64,000 bases of DNA from Rhodospirillaceae bacterium (GTDB taxonomy: Bacteria; Pseudomonadota; Alphaproteobacteria; Rhodospirillales; UBA2165), in contig JABHAA010000108.1 in assembly GCA_018674495.1 (NCBI GenBank), positions 42,149-106,148 on the forward strand, read 5' to 3'. Every line of letters starts with the position of its first letter. The stretch's first letter is position 1. Shown here one piece after another: positions 63,023-64,000 of the stretch. The position numbers and the translations under genes were made by a program. The notes under the pieces were generated by a model, which saw only the letters and a program-made list of their open reading frames with translations, was not told the DNA's origin and ran no database searches.

Positions 63023-64000
63023 CTAGGCTTCGTTTCGCACGATCGAAAACAGCGACGTGGTGTAGCTGTGGAAACGGTTTTTGCCGCCAAACCGGCAATA
63101 CTCGCTATAGCCGTAGACGCCCAGCCATGGCACGCTTTCGTCATCCGAGATGGGAAGCTGCATCTTGGTGATGATTTCATCTTTGAGGACGCGGTTGAAC
63201 ATCAACCGTCCTCTGGCCATGCAGTCAGCCTGGAAAACGGCAAGCGGCTTGCGGCTATCGAGATCAACATTCATTCGTTCCATCATGCGATCAACGCCAT
63301 CAAAAATACGCTGTTCATCCCGCTGCATAAGCGTCAATTTTGTTCCTTCCGCCACCGAGACAGGCACGAAAAAACTTTGGTGATCCTCTGAAATTTTTAT
63401 CGGTACGCGGAGAATTTGTGGATTGTCATAATCTTCTTGGTCAGCGGCATCGAGCGTTTCGCCGAGGCCCGTAATCGGCAATGTTTCCGCCGCCTCTGAT
63501 TCGGGGGGCAATCCGACTTTGGCCATCAACGCAGGCCACGCAGGCTCACCATCAAATTCGATGATTTCATTGTCCTTGGATTTGGTCACCACGAATTCCA
63601 TTCCCTCCAATGGAACCGAGCCATGATGAACACCCATGATGACTTCCAACGTCGGATCGGCAAAGCCGACGATGATCAAGCCGTCTTCCATCACTTGTTC
63701 GCCGTGAAACTGGAAGGTGCCCTTGGCCTTGCCGTTATCGGCAGAAGTCGCGCCGAAGATGGGAATGTCGGCACCGAACACGCTTTCGATCCCGTCGATC
63801 ACCTTGTCACCGGAAAGATCAATGCCAGCGCTCAACACGTAAAGCATATTGATGCCGCTCAACTGCTGCTTCACCTTGCCGGCCACTTGGTTGCCGAGTT
63901 CTTCTGAATTGCCGCCATTGAGGCCGCCGGCACAAGAGACGGTGCATTCGTCGCCCGATATGGCCATGACCGCCATAGCGCGCATTTTCTCCGACACCCC
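63023..64000 (-). CDS. FIST domain sensory protein, partial
   Basis: The frame is open to the window edge, so the true start and the first part of the FIST-N domain lie outside. The visible 325 residues contain the end of FIST-N (AGIDLSGDKVIDGIESVFGADIPIFGATSADNGK, EDGLIIVGF) and FIST-C (PWLGVYGYSEYCRFGGKNRFHSYTTSLFSIVRN). FIST domains are proposed to bind small ligands such as amino acids in signalling proteins. It stops 57 bases before the cyclase gene, so the two form a likely operon and signalling pair. Confidence 0.85.
   Translation of the reverse strand, partial: GVSEKMRAMAVMAISGDECTVSCAGGLNGGNSEELGNQVAGKVKQQLSGINMLYVLSAGIDLSGDKVIDGIESVFGADIPIFGATSADNGKAKGTFQFHGEQVMEDGLIIVGFADPTLEVIMGVHHGSVPLEGMEFVVTKSKDNEIIEFDGEPAWPALMAKVGLPPESEAAETLPITGLGETLDAADQEDYDNPQILRVPIKISEDHQSFFVPVSVAEGTKLTLMQRDEQRIFDGVDRMMERMNVDLDSRKPLAVFQADCMARGRLMFNRVLKDEIITKMQLPISDDESVPWLGVYGYSEYCRFGGKNRFHSYTTSLFSIVRNEA

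Noticed and set aside
61778..63391. 537-codon plus-strand frame opposite the cyclase and FIST genes
   Set aside because: An antisense shadow in GC-rich DNA. The minus-strand proteins have recognisable domains, while this one has none.

Overview
The window is GC-rich, densely coding chromosomal DNA from an alphaproteobacterium, most likely a Rhodospirillales-type lineage. The basis is the gene set and gene order: rsfS-rlmH-gpmI-envC-ctpA-divergent deacetylase-rppH, metX-metW, rnhB-ccrM, a DivK-like receiver, a CheZ-type phosphatase, an MJ0042 zinc-ribbon/DUF3426 protein next to ftsEX, a DUF4175 (TIGR02302) protein, and a B12-dependent ribonucleotide reductase. No phage, plasmid, CRISPR or rRNA sequence was seen. 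The only RNA gene found is a tRNA-Gln(TTG).

Layout. 1-6.9 kb: the tail of rsfS, then rlmH, gpmI, an EnvC-like factor, the CtpA protease, a YibQ-like deacetylase with a very long poly-Asp tail, and rppH, closed by a terminator. 7.1-10.1 kb: two-subunit 2-oxoacid:ferredoxin oxidoreductase (korAB) behind a structured leader. 10-18.8 kb: a secreted SUMF1-like protein, an unknown protein, two methyltransferases including MetW, metX, then an aromatic amino-acid/histidine run (chorismate mutase, hisC, prephenate dehydrogenase). A minus-strand group follows: acyl/aryl-CoA ligase, MarR regulator, DUF2125.

20-26 kb is the least ordinary part. It has long non-coding stretches, the DivK-like receiver, and a single-gene tyrosine (HUH) transposase flanked by 26-bp inverted repeats. 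A near-perfect 40-bp-arm palindrome there contains the stop codons of two convergent genes. 24-32 kb: aminopeptidase P, cheZ, argH, an LptM-like lipoprotein, lysA and the DUF4175 protein. 33-37 kb: zinc-ribbon protein, ftsEX, YdcF-like protein, plsC. 37-44 kb: class II nrdJ, a HIG1-like small membrane protein, cobalamin adenosyltransferase, etfBA and 3-hydroxybutyryl-CoA dehydrogenase. 44-51 kb: ccrM with a cluster of GANTC sites in its own leader, rnhB, a lone MlaF-like ATPase, acidic and DUF952 proteins, a PA0069-type radical SAM protein, a DUF2064 protein, a glycine-zipper protein and a deacetylase. 51 kb: a RelE-like toxin/antitoxin pair whose toxin has a stop at codon 3. 51.5-64 kb: moaB, lytic transglycosylase, family-4 UDG, ETF:quinone oxidoreductase, TPR protein, ispE, tRNA-Gln, amidase, and a FIST-protein/duplicated-GAF/class III cyclase operon running off the right edge.

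Functional links: FtsEX and the EnvC-like factor are the known cell-separation partners. EtfAB feeds ETF-QO. The cobalamin adenosyltransferase can supply the AdoCbl that NrdJ needs. CcrM and DivK belong to the alphaproteobacterial cell-cycle circuit.
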